Assembly: GCA_955652155.1 (NCBI GenBank)
Contig: CATPAT010000250.1
Span: forward strand, 1-9,463
From: an uncultured Chthoniobacterales bacterium
GTDB lineage: Bacteria > Verrucomicrobiota > Verrucomicrobiia > Chthoniobacterales > UBA10450
Reading direction: 5' to 3'
Length of the DNA stretch: 9,463 nt
Positions 1 through 5,466 of the stretch are shown piece by piece. The translations under genes and the position numbers were made by a program. The notes under the pieces were generated by a model. That model saw nothing but the letters and a program-made list of their open reading frames with translations, was not told the DNA's origin and searched no databases. The stretch's first letter is position 1. Each line of letters starts with the position of its first letter.

Positions 1-324
1 CAGCTTTGTGTCTTGATCGGCGATCCCCGATAAAACAACCGGCTCGTGATCAGGAAACTCTGCGATGAGCGAAAGCCGCCCGCCTAATGCTGCGATGTAG
101 CTTCGCAAGGTCGAAAGCAGGATATCGGTTCGTTGTTCGAGACGCGAAACGCCGTCCTGCGTGATGCCCAGCTTTCTAGCGACCTCCACCTGAGTGCGCT
201 CAAGAGCGCGACGTAGTTCTTGTCTCGTCATCTCTTCAGCAATCAATTGCGCCGCTCTCTTCTCAACTCTCTTACGCCGTGCGGGACTTAAGCGTCTGAT
301 GATCTCATTCATGTTCTTTGCCAT
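1..324 (-). CDS. XRE-family HTH antitoxin of a toxin-antitoxin pair (3' end cut by window)
   Basis: This is the likely antitoxin and autorepressor that neutralises the toxin encoded just upstream. 108 codons are visible and the frame is still open at base 1. Residues about 37-64 form a Cro/C1-type helix-turn-helix (RTQVEVARKLGITQDGVSRLEQ). The following stretch, LLSTLRSYIAALGGRLSLIAEFPD, is typical of HigA-like antitoxins paired with Gp49/RelE-like toxins. Such proteins are usually about 100-115 residues, so little should be missing. Two in-frame ATGs compete. The one at 330-328 overlaps the toxin stop as ATGA, but it sits only 2 nt from the GAGG at 336-333. The one at 324-322 is 8 nt from the same GAGG and is preferred. 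AGA arginine codons are frequent (5 in the first 50 codons), consistent with, but not proof of, horizontal origin. The HTH class is secure; the antitoxin role is inferred from the neighbour. Confidence 0.85.
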   Translation of the reverse strand, partial: MAKNMNEIIRRLSPARRKRVEKRAAQLIAEEMTRQELRRALERTQVEVARKLGITQDGVSRLEQRTDILLSTLRSYIAALGGRLSLIAEFPDHEPVVLSGIADQDTKL

Positions 325-326
325 AA

Positions 327-710
327 TCATTTCCTCTCTTTCCTTTTTAAGCGCGACAGATGAGCGTCGTAACGATCATCCGCCTTCTTGATCAACCCTC
401 GATAGAATCTCTTTTCGCTGTGACCTGATTTGTCTCCCGCAACGAGCAAAACCGCCTTGCGCTGTGGATCGAACGCAAAGGCAACGCGCCAGATCCCATC
501 CGCCGCGTGGAAGCGCAGTTCCTTCATGTTAGCGTGCCGGGAGCCATTCATCGTGTCTGCGTGTGGTCGTTTTAACTGCGGCCCGAAGCGCTGAAGCAGG
601 CGAGTCATCGCCAGAAGCTCGTCCTGCGCTTCATTCTGCAGGTTCTCATATTCCGGCTCAAATTCGTCGGCCAGCTCAACGGTCCAACTCACGAGCAGAT
701 TATGCGCCAT
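327..710 (-). CDS. RelE/HigB-like toxin (phage Gp49-like, DUF891 type)
   Basis: The 127-residue product resembles the Gp49-like/HigB branch of the RelE superfamily, whose members are mostly ribosome-dependent mRNA interferases. Visible signatures are MKELRFHAADGIWRVAF at about 62-78, the strand FDPQRKAVLLVAGDKSG at 80-96, and the basic C-terminal helix ending KRKERK. Length fits the family (about 100-130). The open frame continues upstream to 851, but family alignment places the start at the ATG at 710-708, where MAHNLLVSW begins. No good Shine-Dalgarno precedes it. The gene overlaps or abuts the antitoxin, giving the toxin-first order typical of higBA and unlike relBE. A perfect inverted repeat spans the start codon (699-713) and may be the autoregulatory operator. 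The pair probably stabilises the mobile element at 1-2340. Toxicity and RNase activity are inferred from family membership. Confidence 0.82.
   Translation of the reverse strand: MAHNLLVSWTVELADEFEPEYENLQNEAQDELLAMTRLLQRFGPQLKRPHADTMNGSRHANMKELRFHAADGIWRVAFAFDPQRKAVLLVAGDKSGHSEKRFYRGLIKKADDRYDAHLSRLKRKERK
333..336 (-). promoter_or_regulatory. Ribosome binding site of the antitoxin gene
   Basis: The mRNA-strand GAGG lies inside the last codons of the toxin gene. It is 8 nt from the ATG at 324 and only 2 nt from the ATG at 330, so it favours the inner start while leaving the two genes translationally coupled. Confidence 0.6.
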
Positions 711-713
711 AAT
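699..713. promoter_or_regulatory. Perfect inverted repeat over the toxin start codon, candidate TA operator
   Basis: ATTATG-CGC-CATAAT has 6-bp arms and a 3-bp spacer and includes the toxin ATG (710-708). XRE antitoxins usually repress their operon by binding short palindromes near the first start codon, so this is a reasonable operator candidate. It could also form a small hairpin in the mRNA. The minus-strand octamer ATTATGGC found here recurs at the antitoxin start (327-320). Confidence 0.4.
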
Positions 714-849
714 ACATATGCTTTCAAGGCCATATTTCGTGCGATTCACCGGTGCAATGTCTTTAGTGAGAGAAAGCCGGTCCGAAGAAACTTGCTCTGG
801 AATGAGAGCGGAGATGGCCCTCCTTCGGATATTGTTGTCGCTGGAATAC
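711..849. other. Divergent intergenic region between toxin and excisionase-like gene
   Basis: These 139 bp must hold promoters for the leftward TA operon and probably the rightward small HTH gene. Reading leftward, a TTGCAC hexamer lies 17 bp from TATGGC, a weak sigma70-like pair. I see no convincing promoter rightward. The palindrome CATATG is at 715-720. Confidence 0.3.
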
Positions 850-1065
850 ATGGAAACACTTCGCCCTTTACCGCAAACAGAATCTGACGAGCGCGAACAG
901 GAGCGGCTCTCCTATTCAATTCATGAAGCAGCAGCCCTGCTTGGAGTAGATTACTTCAGCGTCTATCGGCTAATTCAGCGCGGGAAACTGCGCGCTTGTC
1001 GCGCACTGCGCGGAAAGCTTCTTGTTCCTCGCTCCGAACTGCTCCGACTTCTGAAAACTACCTAA
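850..1065 (+). CDS. Small excisionase-type HTH protein (HTH_17/MerR-like)
   Basis: The 71-residue product carries one winged-HTH/excisionase fold at about residues 20-70: YSIHEAAALLGVDYFSVYRLIQRGKLRA, then KLLVPRSELLRLL. This is the pattern of helix-turn-helix-17 and recombination directionality factors (SIxEAAxxLGVxxxTVYRLIxxGKLxAxR...ipxxeL). It lies tail to tail with the tyrosine recombinase; the two stop codons interlock over 4 bp (1062-1065). This suits a role as the element's directionality factor, biasing the recombinase toward excision, or as a small regulator. The frame is open from 718, but the ATG at 850 is chosen because the domain starts soon after it and the upstream codons look non-coding. 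Other in-frame ATGs at 802 and 814 are possible; none has a strong Shine-Dalgarno. The HTH assignment is firm; the excisionase role is inferred from context. Confidence 0.75.
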   Translation: METLRPLPQTESDEREQERLSYSIHEAAALLGVDYFSVYRLIQRGKLRACRALRGKLLVPRSELLRLLKTT

Positions 1066-2213
1066 GCTGTGATCCCGAAGCTGACCCGCTGGGCTTGCGC
1101 GAGACTGTGATCTTGTCGCAGGTGTCCATAGGTTTTCATGCAGAGGACGCCGCCGTCCTTATGTCCGAGCCAACGGGACACGGTCGGAATGTCCACTCCG
1201 CTCTCAATGCAAATAGTCGCGAACAGATGACGTAAGTCGTGATGAGTAATTCGCTTCATTCCGATCTTTGCCGCCGCGTGCGTCATGCTGTTCTGGCATT
1301 CGAAAACGCGCATTATGGTCGCATTTGGAGGCTCGGCCGCTCGTTCCTTTCGCAACTCGCTCAACATCGCTTCCAGCTCAGGAATCATTGGCACGTAGCG
1401 CGTCTCTCCATTCTTCGTTGCCGTAACCGGATCACCCCGGACATGAAGCTGATGGCGAGCAAAGTTAGCATCGGCCCAGGTAACGTACTTCGCCTCACCG
1501 ATTCGCAGTCCGCTGTAAGCGAGAAACCGAACGAGATTCGCGCAGTCTTTTGACTGCCGTGCGCCGGCGGTTCGAATCTCTTTCACAAACCGCAGGAATT
1601 CTTCACGAGATGGCAATTCCAGCCGCTTGGCTCGAATGCGCATTCGCGACAGATTTTCTGCAGGGTTTCCGAATCGTGCTCCGCTGTCCACCGCCTGGTT
1701 AAATACGCTGCGCAGCGTTCCGATCGCGTTGTTCACCACAGAAGGCGCGTATAGTTTTTGAAACCGCAACAGCCACTCTTGGCAATCGTGTTCACTCACC
1801 TTGCGAACGTCCGTTCCAAAAAGCGTCGGCCACGAACGATTGATGAAATCGATCAACTCTTCGCGATAGTCCTTCGATCTTGGTTTGAGCGAAACGTTCG
1901 CCCGGACTTTCTCAAGATAGACGTGAGTAGCGTCGGCAACGGTCATTTTGCCAATCGCTACTGCGGCGACAGATTCCAGCTTCGCGCGATGGTTTCGGAT
2001 CATGTCGGGAAGCCGCTGCTTCGCGACCGAAAAGACCGTCGTCTCCAAGCTTTTCCAAAACAGCTTTCCACCGATTTTGAAACGGGCGAAGTACGTTCCC
2101 GCGGGTCGATAACGAACCAAGTTTTGCACGCTCGTTCTTTCCCAGAGTGGTTTAGCTTCTCGGCTCACAACAACCGAGCTTGACTTTGATGCGCCTCGGT
2201 TAAGCTCCGTCAA
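1062..2213 (-). CDS. Tyrosine recombinase / phage-type integrase
   Basis: The 383-residue protein is a complete site-specific recombinase that would integrate and excise the element at 1-2340 through a covalent 3'-phosphotyrosine intermediate. The N-terminal part (about 30-75, NLVRYRPAGTYFARFKIGGK...) looks like an arm-binding domain. The core-binding SAM-like domain is at about 90-185. The catalytic domain has every expected residue: R237 in SGLRIGE, K267 in the hairpin TKNGETRYVP, H325 and R328 in HDLRH, H351 in WLGH, and Y362 in KTYGHL. The frame opens after an in-frame TGA, and the first start is a TTG at 2213-2211 inside a perfect inverted repeat (2204-2219). A GTG at codon 29 with GGAAAG 7 nt upstream is an alternative that keeps the arm domain. 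The gene diverges from tRNA-Thr 152 bp away and overlaps the small HTH gene at its stop. The intact active site suggests it works. The family is certain; the start is not. Confidence 0.93.
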   Translation of the reverse strand: MTELNRGASKSSSVVVSREAKPLWERTSVQNLVRYRPAGTYFARFKIGGKLFWKSLETTVFSVAKQRLPDMIRNHRAKLESVAAVAIGKMTVADATHVYLEKVRANVSLKPRSKDYREELIDFINRSWPTLFGTDVRKVSEHDCQEWLLRFQKLYAPSVVNNAIGTLRSVFNQAVDSGARFGNPAENLSRMRIRAKRLELPSREEFLRFVKEIRTAGARQSKDCANLVRFLAYSGLRIGEAKYVTWADANFARHQLHVRGDPVTATKNGETRYVPMIPELEAMLSELRKERAAEPPNATIMRVFECQNSMTHAAAKIGMKRITHHDLRHLFATICIESGVDIPTVSRWLGHKDGGVLCMKTYGHLRQDHSLAQAQRVSFGITA

Positions 2214-2219
2214 CGGAGC
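2204..2219. repeat. Perfect inverted repeat over the integrase start
   Basis: GCTCCGT-CA-ACGGAGC has 7-bp arms and a 2-bp spacer and contains the putative TTG start (2213-2211). In RNA it would be a 6-bp stem with the start triplet in or next to a 4-nt loop. It may be an operator, a translation-limiting hairpin, or a hint that the true start lies further in. Confidence 0.55.
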
Positions 2220-2296
2220 GAGAAATCTTCAAGACGCTTAATCCATTCCAGAATGCAGCGAAACGGAGTTGGAATCAGAGAGGACTTTTTGGCCCA

Positions 2297-2322
2297 CGGT
2301 ATAGAAAAGCGGTATAGAACGG
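2297..2322. repeat. Two tandem 13-bp direct repeats (CGGTATAGAA core)
   Basis: CGGTATAGAAAAG (2297-2309) is followed directly by CGGTATAGAACGG (2310-2322), matching at 11 of 13 positions with an identical first 10. GGACTTT occurs on both sides (2282-2288 and 2321-2327). Direct repeats next to an integrase gene commonly are arm-type sites bound by the integrase or excisionase, which is the favoured reading. Binding is not shown by sequence alone. Confidence 0.55.
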
Positions 2323-2345
2323 ACTTTCGTGAGCGGTTTTTTGAG

Positions 2346-2351
2346 CATAAT
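2346..2351 (+). promoter_or_regulatory. Likely -10 box of the tRNA-Thr promoter
   Basis: CATAAT matches the sigma70 -10 consensus at 5 of 6 positions and ends 14 bp before the mature tRNA 5' end. No good -35 hexamer appears at 16-18 bp spacing. If correct, the promoter overlaps the repeat cluster, so integration at this spot would have replaced or supplied the upstream part. Confidence 0.35.
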
Positions 2352-2365
2352 CTACGAGGGTAAAT

Positions 2366-2438
2366 GCCGGCATAGCTCAGTTGGTAGAGCAGCTGATTTG
2401 TAATCAGCAGGTCGTCGGTTCGAATCCGACTGCCGGCT
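2366..2438 (+). tRNA. tRNA-Thr (anticodon TGT)
   Basis: A full cloverleaf can be drawn. The acceptor GCCGGCA (2366-2372) pairs with TGCCGGC (2431-2437), with discriminator T at 2438. The D arm is GCTCAGTTGGTAGAGC, the anticodon stem is GCTGA/TCAGC with loop TTTGTAA giving anticodon TGT at 2399-2401, and the T arm is GTCGG-TTCGAAT-CCGAC. CCA is not encoded. It reads ACA and, by wobble, other ACN threonine codons. It is intact despite the adjacent mobile element and converges on the ABC importer genes. Confidence 0.97.
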
Positions 2439-2456
2439 TCGCGCCTTGCTTCAGAT

Positions 2457-2480
2457 GGCTCCAGCCTAACTAGCTTTTGT
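2457..2480 (+). terminator. Weak possible terminator after tRNA-Thr
   Basis: GGCT-CC-AGCC can form only a 4-bp stem, and the T-rich stretch TTTTGTTTT starts several bases later, so this is a poor intrinsic terminator. It lies in the 31-bp gap between the tRNA and the convergent ATPase gene and continues into the end of that gene. Confidence 0.2.
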
Positions 2481-3273
2481 TTTCTGTCGAAGCGTTCCCG
2501 GCGAAATGAATAAATTCCAAGATGTCGCCCCGCAGGCGTAGGAAATCCGGGCTGCTGCGCTGGCGGGGGCGATCTAAGGCGACAGAAATGGTCCGGTCGA
2601 TTCTACCCGGTCGTGGAGTCATGATCATTATGTGATCGCTCATATAAATGGCTTCGTCGATGTCGTGGGTAACCAGGAGCATGGTCGTGCGGCGTGCTTG
2701 CCAGAGGCGAAGTACTTCATCCTGCATCCGCATACGAGTGAATGCGTCAAGCGCGCCCAGCGGCTCGTCCAGAAGAAGAACTTTCGGATGATTGATCAGG
2801 GCCCGCGCGAGCGCGACGCGCTGGGCCATCCCGCCTGAAAGATGGTGAGGGTAAGCGTTGGCGAATGATCCGAGACCGACAAGCCGCATGAACTCATTCA
2901 CTTCCTCGCGTTTTTCGCGCAGGACGCCGCGCGCAACGAGGCCGGCCTGGATGTTGCGGCGGACAGTGAGCCAGGGGAACAGATTCGGGTCTTGAAAGAC
3001 GAGGCCGCGTTCCGCGCTCGGGTCACTAATTGGTTCAGAACCAATTAAAAGTTCTCCTGCATCGGCAAAATCCAGACCGGCAAGGAGGCGAAGGAGCGTC
3101 GACTTACCGCAGCCGCTTGGGCCAATGAGTGAAACTAATTCCCCGGCCGCGACCGAGAAGGAAATATTACTTAGAGCCGGTCGGCGCGTGAGCGGATCCT
3201 CAGGCGCGGGAAAACTCTTGCTGACTTGCTGGATGCGAAGTGAGGACGCTTCCGTCTCAGCTAGTGCTACCAT
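2470..3273 (-). CDS. ABC importer ATP-binding protein (SsuB/TauB/NrtD class)
   Basis: The 267-residue cytoplasmic ATPase powers the importer encoded just upstream. Its motifs are complete and in order: Walker A GPSGCGKST (51-59), Q-loop Gln94 in LVFQDPNLFPW, signature LSGGM (145-149), Walker B VLLLDE (165-170), D-loop GALD (173-176) and switch His203 in THD. The NLFPWLTV and DEAIYMSDHIMIMTPRPGRI stretches are typical of the nitrate/sulfonate/taurine subgroup (usual length about 250-270). The ATG at 3273 overlaps the permease gene by 7 bp, with AAGG 9 nt upstream (3286-3283). Last gene of the series, it converges on tRNA-Thr. Nothing in the ATPase itself identifies the substrate. Confidence 0.95.
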   Translation of the reverse strand: MVALAETEASSLRIQQVSKSFPAPEDPLTRRPALSNISFSVAAGELVSLIGPSGCGKSTLLRLLAGLDFADAGELLIGSEPISDPSAERGLVFQDPNLFPWLTVRRNIQAGLVARGVLREKREEVNEFMRLVGLGSFANAYPHHLSGGMAQRVALARALINHPKVLLLDEPLGALDAFTRMRMQDEVLRLWQARRTTMLLVTHDIDEAIYMSDHIMIMTPRPGRIDRTISVALDRPRQRSSPDFLRLRGDILEFIHFAGNASTENKS

Positions 3274-4334
3274 TTGATTACGCCTTTTTGCCAGACTAGC
3301 ACCCGGTCCCGGACCTTAAACAGGAGCGTCATTAAAGTTGAGAAGAAGGCGGCCATGATGACAAGGGCAGCGAAGACTTTGCCGTATTCGGCCCAGCCCT
3401 GCGCCCAACTAACATACCAGCCGAGGCCGGATTTCACCCCGATAGATTCTGCGACCACAAGAGTCAGAAAGGACGCACCGAGTCCCATGAATAAGCCGAT
3501 GAAAATATTCGGAATCGCTGCTGGAATTGCGACGCGAAAGATGAGGTAGCCGCGCCCGGCGCCCAGCGTACGAGCAACGTCGAGATAAGAGGCACGAGTA
3601 TTAGAAATCCCGGAAGCAGTTAGCATTGTGACCGGGAACCAGACTGCGAGCGCGATCAACCCCGCCGCGGACACGATAGCGGAAGGGGAAACTACCATCG
3701 CGAGAGGGATCCACGCCGTCGCGGGAATCGGGCCGACGACTTTGAGCACCGGCATTCCCCAATATCGGACCGGAGTGGACCAACCGATACAAATGCCGCT
3801 GATCAGGCCGGCGATCACACCGAGCGTGTATCCACTTAGAAGCAAAACGAGCGAGTGCCAGGTACTATCGAGCAAAAGCGCCCGATCATTAATCAAACTT
3901 CGCAGTACTGCCGCCGGGCCGGGAAAGTACGGGAGCGGGAGCAGCTGGAAACCCAATGTAATGACGTCCCAAACACCGAGGAGCAGGATCGCAGCTGTAA
4001 AAATTGGGCACATGTGCCGCATCCATCGGCGCAAGGACGTCCAGAATGGTTGCGCGATCGCGAGGACAATGGAGACACCGAGAATTTCCCAAAAAAGAAG
4101 CGTGTAAGAATGCGTCTCGACCGGTGGCACCCTCTTCGAAAACAGCAAATGAACTCCGAGCGCAAGCAAAGCTGCGATAGGAACGGCCAGCTGCGTCCGC
4201 CAACGCAATTTCGATGCAGGTGCGACGGCGTGGATCGCATCGCTCTCCGGCTGCGTTTGCCCGGAAGTTAAGTGACTCGGCGGCGCAGGCCGGCTTACTT
4301 CTGGGCAGCCAGTGACTTCTTCGCCTTGCAGCAT
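3267..4334 (-). CDS. ABC importer permease (SsuC/TauC-like) with N-terminal extension
   Basis: This is the inner-membrane channel subunit of the importer. The C-terminal 220 residues or so match the BPD_transp_1 permease fold. The cytoplasmic EAA loop is at about 250-274 (YLDVARTLGAGRGYLIFRVAIPAAIP), where it would dock on the ATPase, and the loop before it has PIPATAWIPLA. At 355 residues it is roughly 90-100 longer than usual family members (about 250-275). The extra part is a polar N-terminus (1-45) followed by two hydrophobic segments at about 46-66 and 76-97, ahead of the usual first helix (about 108-130). The start is well supported: GGAGGGG at 4343-4337 lies 2 nt before the ATG at 4334, its GGAGG core 4 nt before. 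The first 40 bp overlap the binding-protein gene. A second copy of the gene product presumably forms the usual homodimer. Confidence 0.93.
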   Translation of the reverse strand: MLQGEEVTGCPEVSRPAPPSHLTSGQTQPESDAIHAVAPASKLRWRTQLAVPIAALLALGVHLLFSKRVPPVETHSYTLLFWEILGVSIVLAIAQPFWTSLRRWMRHMCPIFTAAILLLGVWDVITLGFQLLPLPYFPGPAAVLRSLINDRALLLDSTWHSLVLLLSGYTLGVIAGLISGICIGWSTPVRYWGMPVLKVVGPIPATAWIPLAMVVSPSAIVSAAGLIALAVWFPVTMLTASGISNTRASYLDVARTLGAGRGYLIFRVAIPAAIPNIFIGLFMGLGASFLTLVVAESIGVKSGLGWYVSWAQGWAEYGKVFAALVIMAAFFSTLMTLLFKVRDRVLVWQKGVIKW

Positions 4335-5452
4335 GACCCCTCCGTATCAGACAAAATCAGCTCTGCATATAAACGGATGTCCTGATCGGGAGGCACTTGG
4401 CCGCCAGCTACCTTTTCCACTTGCAGGTTTTGCAGCCAATCGTCGGACACGCCGTCCAAGTGAGCGAAAGCACGTTTCGCCAGGTCGGTCACATCGGTTG
4501 TTGGGCTGAGCATTCCGGCGATTTTCATTTCTGCGGCCGCCGAATTGACCGCAGCCTCGGCGCCAGAAACGCTTGGAACGTAGCGCAAATGCGAGATCGC
4601 GACCGTATTCAGCTCCGGGCTCGAGGCGAGATATTTCTTTTCCACCGACAAACGGGCCGCAGCGGCCGGGTTGGCTTCGACCCATTTAGCGGCTTTGAGC
4701 AGAGCGCGCGTTGCCGCCGCTGTTGCTCTGGGATTCTTGGCGAGAAATTTTCCGTTTACGATAACGGCGCAGCAATACTCGTCTTTATATGGATAATCCG
4801 CCGCTTGGTCGGCAACATTTCTGACTTTTTCCTCCGCGAGCAAAAGGCTGCCGATAGGCTCCGAGTCGGCCACCGCGTCGACCTCTCCTTTATCGAGTGC
4901 CAGCCCCAGTTCACCCGCAGGAAACACGCGCCAGGTGATTTCCTTTCCGGCGTCGATGCCGTTCGCGCCTAAAACTCTATTAGCAAAAATGAACGGCGGC
5001 GTTCCCATTCCCGGCACACCTATCCGCTTTCCCCGCAAATCTTTAATGGAATGGATTTCGCTTTTCATTCCAGCCTGTACCCGCAAACAGCCGCGATGGA
5101 TTCCAGCTGTGAATTTCACATCCAAGCCCTGTTCGATCGGCTTTAAAAAATACATCACCAAGTGATGAGTGATGTCGAATCCGCCGAGGGCGAGCACGTC
5201 CTTATAATTCGCCCATTCGCATTTGACGAGGCTGACATCAAGGCCCTCCTCCTTAAAAAATCCTTTCTCAACCGCAGTGAAAATTGGTGCTTCACAAGTT
5301 AGGCCGATATAACCTACGCGAATCTTGTTCGACCCGGCGGACGAACCAGAGTTCTTCCTACCGCAACCGGCGAGAAGCAGCGAAGCTATGGCGACGAGAG
5401 CGATGGTTTTTGCGCTAAACACGTTTGGTTTTTTGTGAAGGAAATTGAACAT
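4295..5452 (-). CDS. Cysteine-rich substrate-binding lipoprotein of ABC importer (SsuA/TauA/NMT1-like)
   Basis: The 385-residue extracytoplasmic receptor delivers a small ligand to the adjacent permease. Residues 1-30 form a lipoprotein signal (KK, then a hydrophobic core, then lipobox LLAGC with lipidated Cys30). The remainder is a NMT1/SsuA-type two-lobe binding protein: IRVGYIGLTCEAPIFTAVEKGFFKEEGLDV at 44-73, DLRGKRIGVPGMGTPP at 138-153, and EVDAVADSEP at 190-199. The mature part has seven more cysteines: C53 (TCEAP), C78 (KCEW), C122 (HRGCLR), C227-C228 (DEYCC) and C374-C375. Several flank the likely ligand cleft. This is unusual for nitrate/sulfonate receptors and points to a different, unknown ligand or to disulfides. 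ATG at 5452 has GAGG 8 nt upstream (5464-5461), directly after the priA stop. The gene is 14 bp behind priA and overlaps the permease gene by 40 bp. The class is secure, the ligand unknown. Confidence 0.92.
   Translation of the reverse strand: MFNFLHKKPNVFSAKTIALVAIASLLLAGCGRKNSGSSAGSNKIRVGYIGLTCEAPIFTAVEKGFFKEEGLDVSLVKCEWANYKDVLALGGFDITHHLVMYFLKPIEQGLDVKFTAGIHRGCLRVQAGMKSEIHSIKDLRGKRIGVPGMGTPPFIFANRVLGANGIDAGKEITWRVFPAGELGLALDKGEVDAVADSEPIGSLLLAEEKVRNVADQAADYPYKDEYCCAVIVNGKFLAKNPRATAAATRALLKAAKWVEANPAAAARLSVEKKYLASSPELNTVAISHLRYVPSVSGAEAAVNSAAAEMKIAGMLSPTTDVTDLAKRAFAHLDGVSDDWLQNLQVEKVAGGQVPPDQDIRLYAELILSDTEGSCCKAKKSLAAQK
4337..4343 (-). promoter_or_regulatory. Strong Shine-Dalgarno of the permease gene inside the upstream gene
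   Basis: The minus-strand sequence GGAGGGG precedes ATG at 4334 and decides that start. It is read in another frame as Glu-Gly of the binding protein's EGSCC tail, so the last codons of that gene serve two purposes. Confidence 0.75.
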
Positions 5453-5466
5453 ATAAGAATCCTCGC

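Larger units (their letters stand above)
1..2340. mobile_element. End of an integrated genetic element beside tRNA-Thr (left end outside window)
   Basis: A recombinase, an excisionase-like HTH gene and a toxin-antitoxin pair sit together next to a tRNA gene, a typical integrative-element set. The right boundary should lie between the recombinase start (2213) and the tRNA (2366). The coordinate 2340 is approximate and placed after the repeat cluster. The other end and the second attachment site are beyond base 1, and I found no second copy of the tRNA 3' end inside the window. Confidence 0.5.
2214..2365. other. Integrase-tRNA intergenic region with candidate recombinase sites
   Basis: This 152-bp segment has no gene. 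It holds part of the inverted repeat at the integrase start, a small CATTC-CA-GAATG palindrome (2244-2255), a GGACTTT pair (2282-2288 and 2321-2327), the tandem CGGTATAGAA repeats, and a likely tRNA promoter -10 box. The integrase promoter must also lie here but is not obvious. Confidence 0.5.

Noticed and set aside
194..391. 65-residue plus-strand frame over the antitoxin start
   Set aside because: It lies antisense to the antitoxin and toxin genes, has a low-complexity composition and resembles no family I know.
711..851. Extension of the toxin frame upstream to 851
   Set aside because: The added 47 residues do not look like part of the Gp49/RelE family, whose N-terminus fits MAHNLLVSW at 710, and they would cover the only space for divergent promoters.
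1758..2183. 141-residue plus-strand open frame inside the integrase
   Set aside because: It is a shadow of the integrase reading frame; the integrase has all catalytic residues on the other strand.
2366..2438. tRNA 3' end as the attachment site, with a second copy in the window
   Set aside because: No second copy of the T-arm/acceptor sequence could be found between 1 and 2365, and the element lies on the 5' side.
3628..4271. Long plus-strand frames and minus-strand alternative frames over the permease
   Set aside because: These are shadows of the permease gene with arginine- and serine-rich or basic composition and no recognisable domain.
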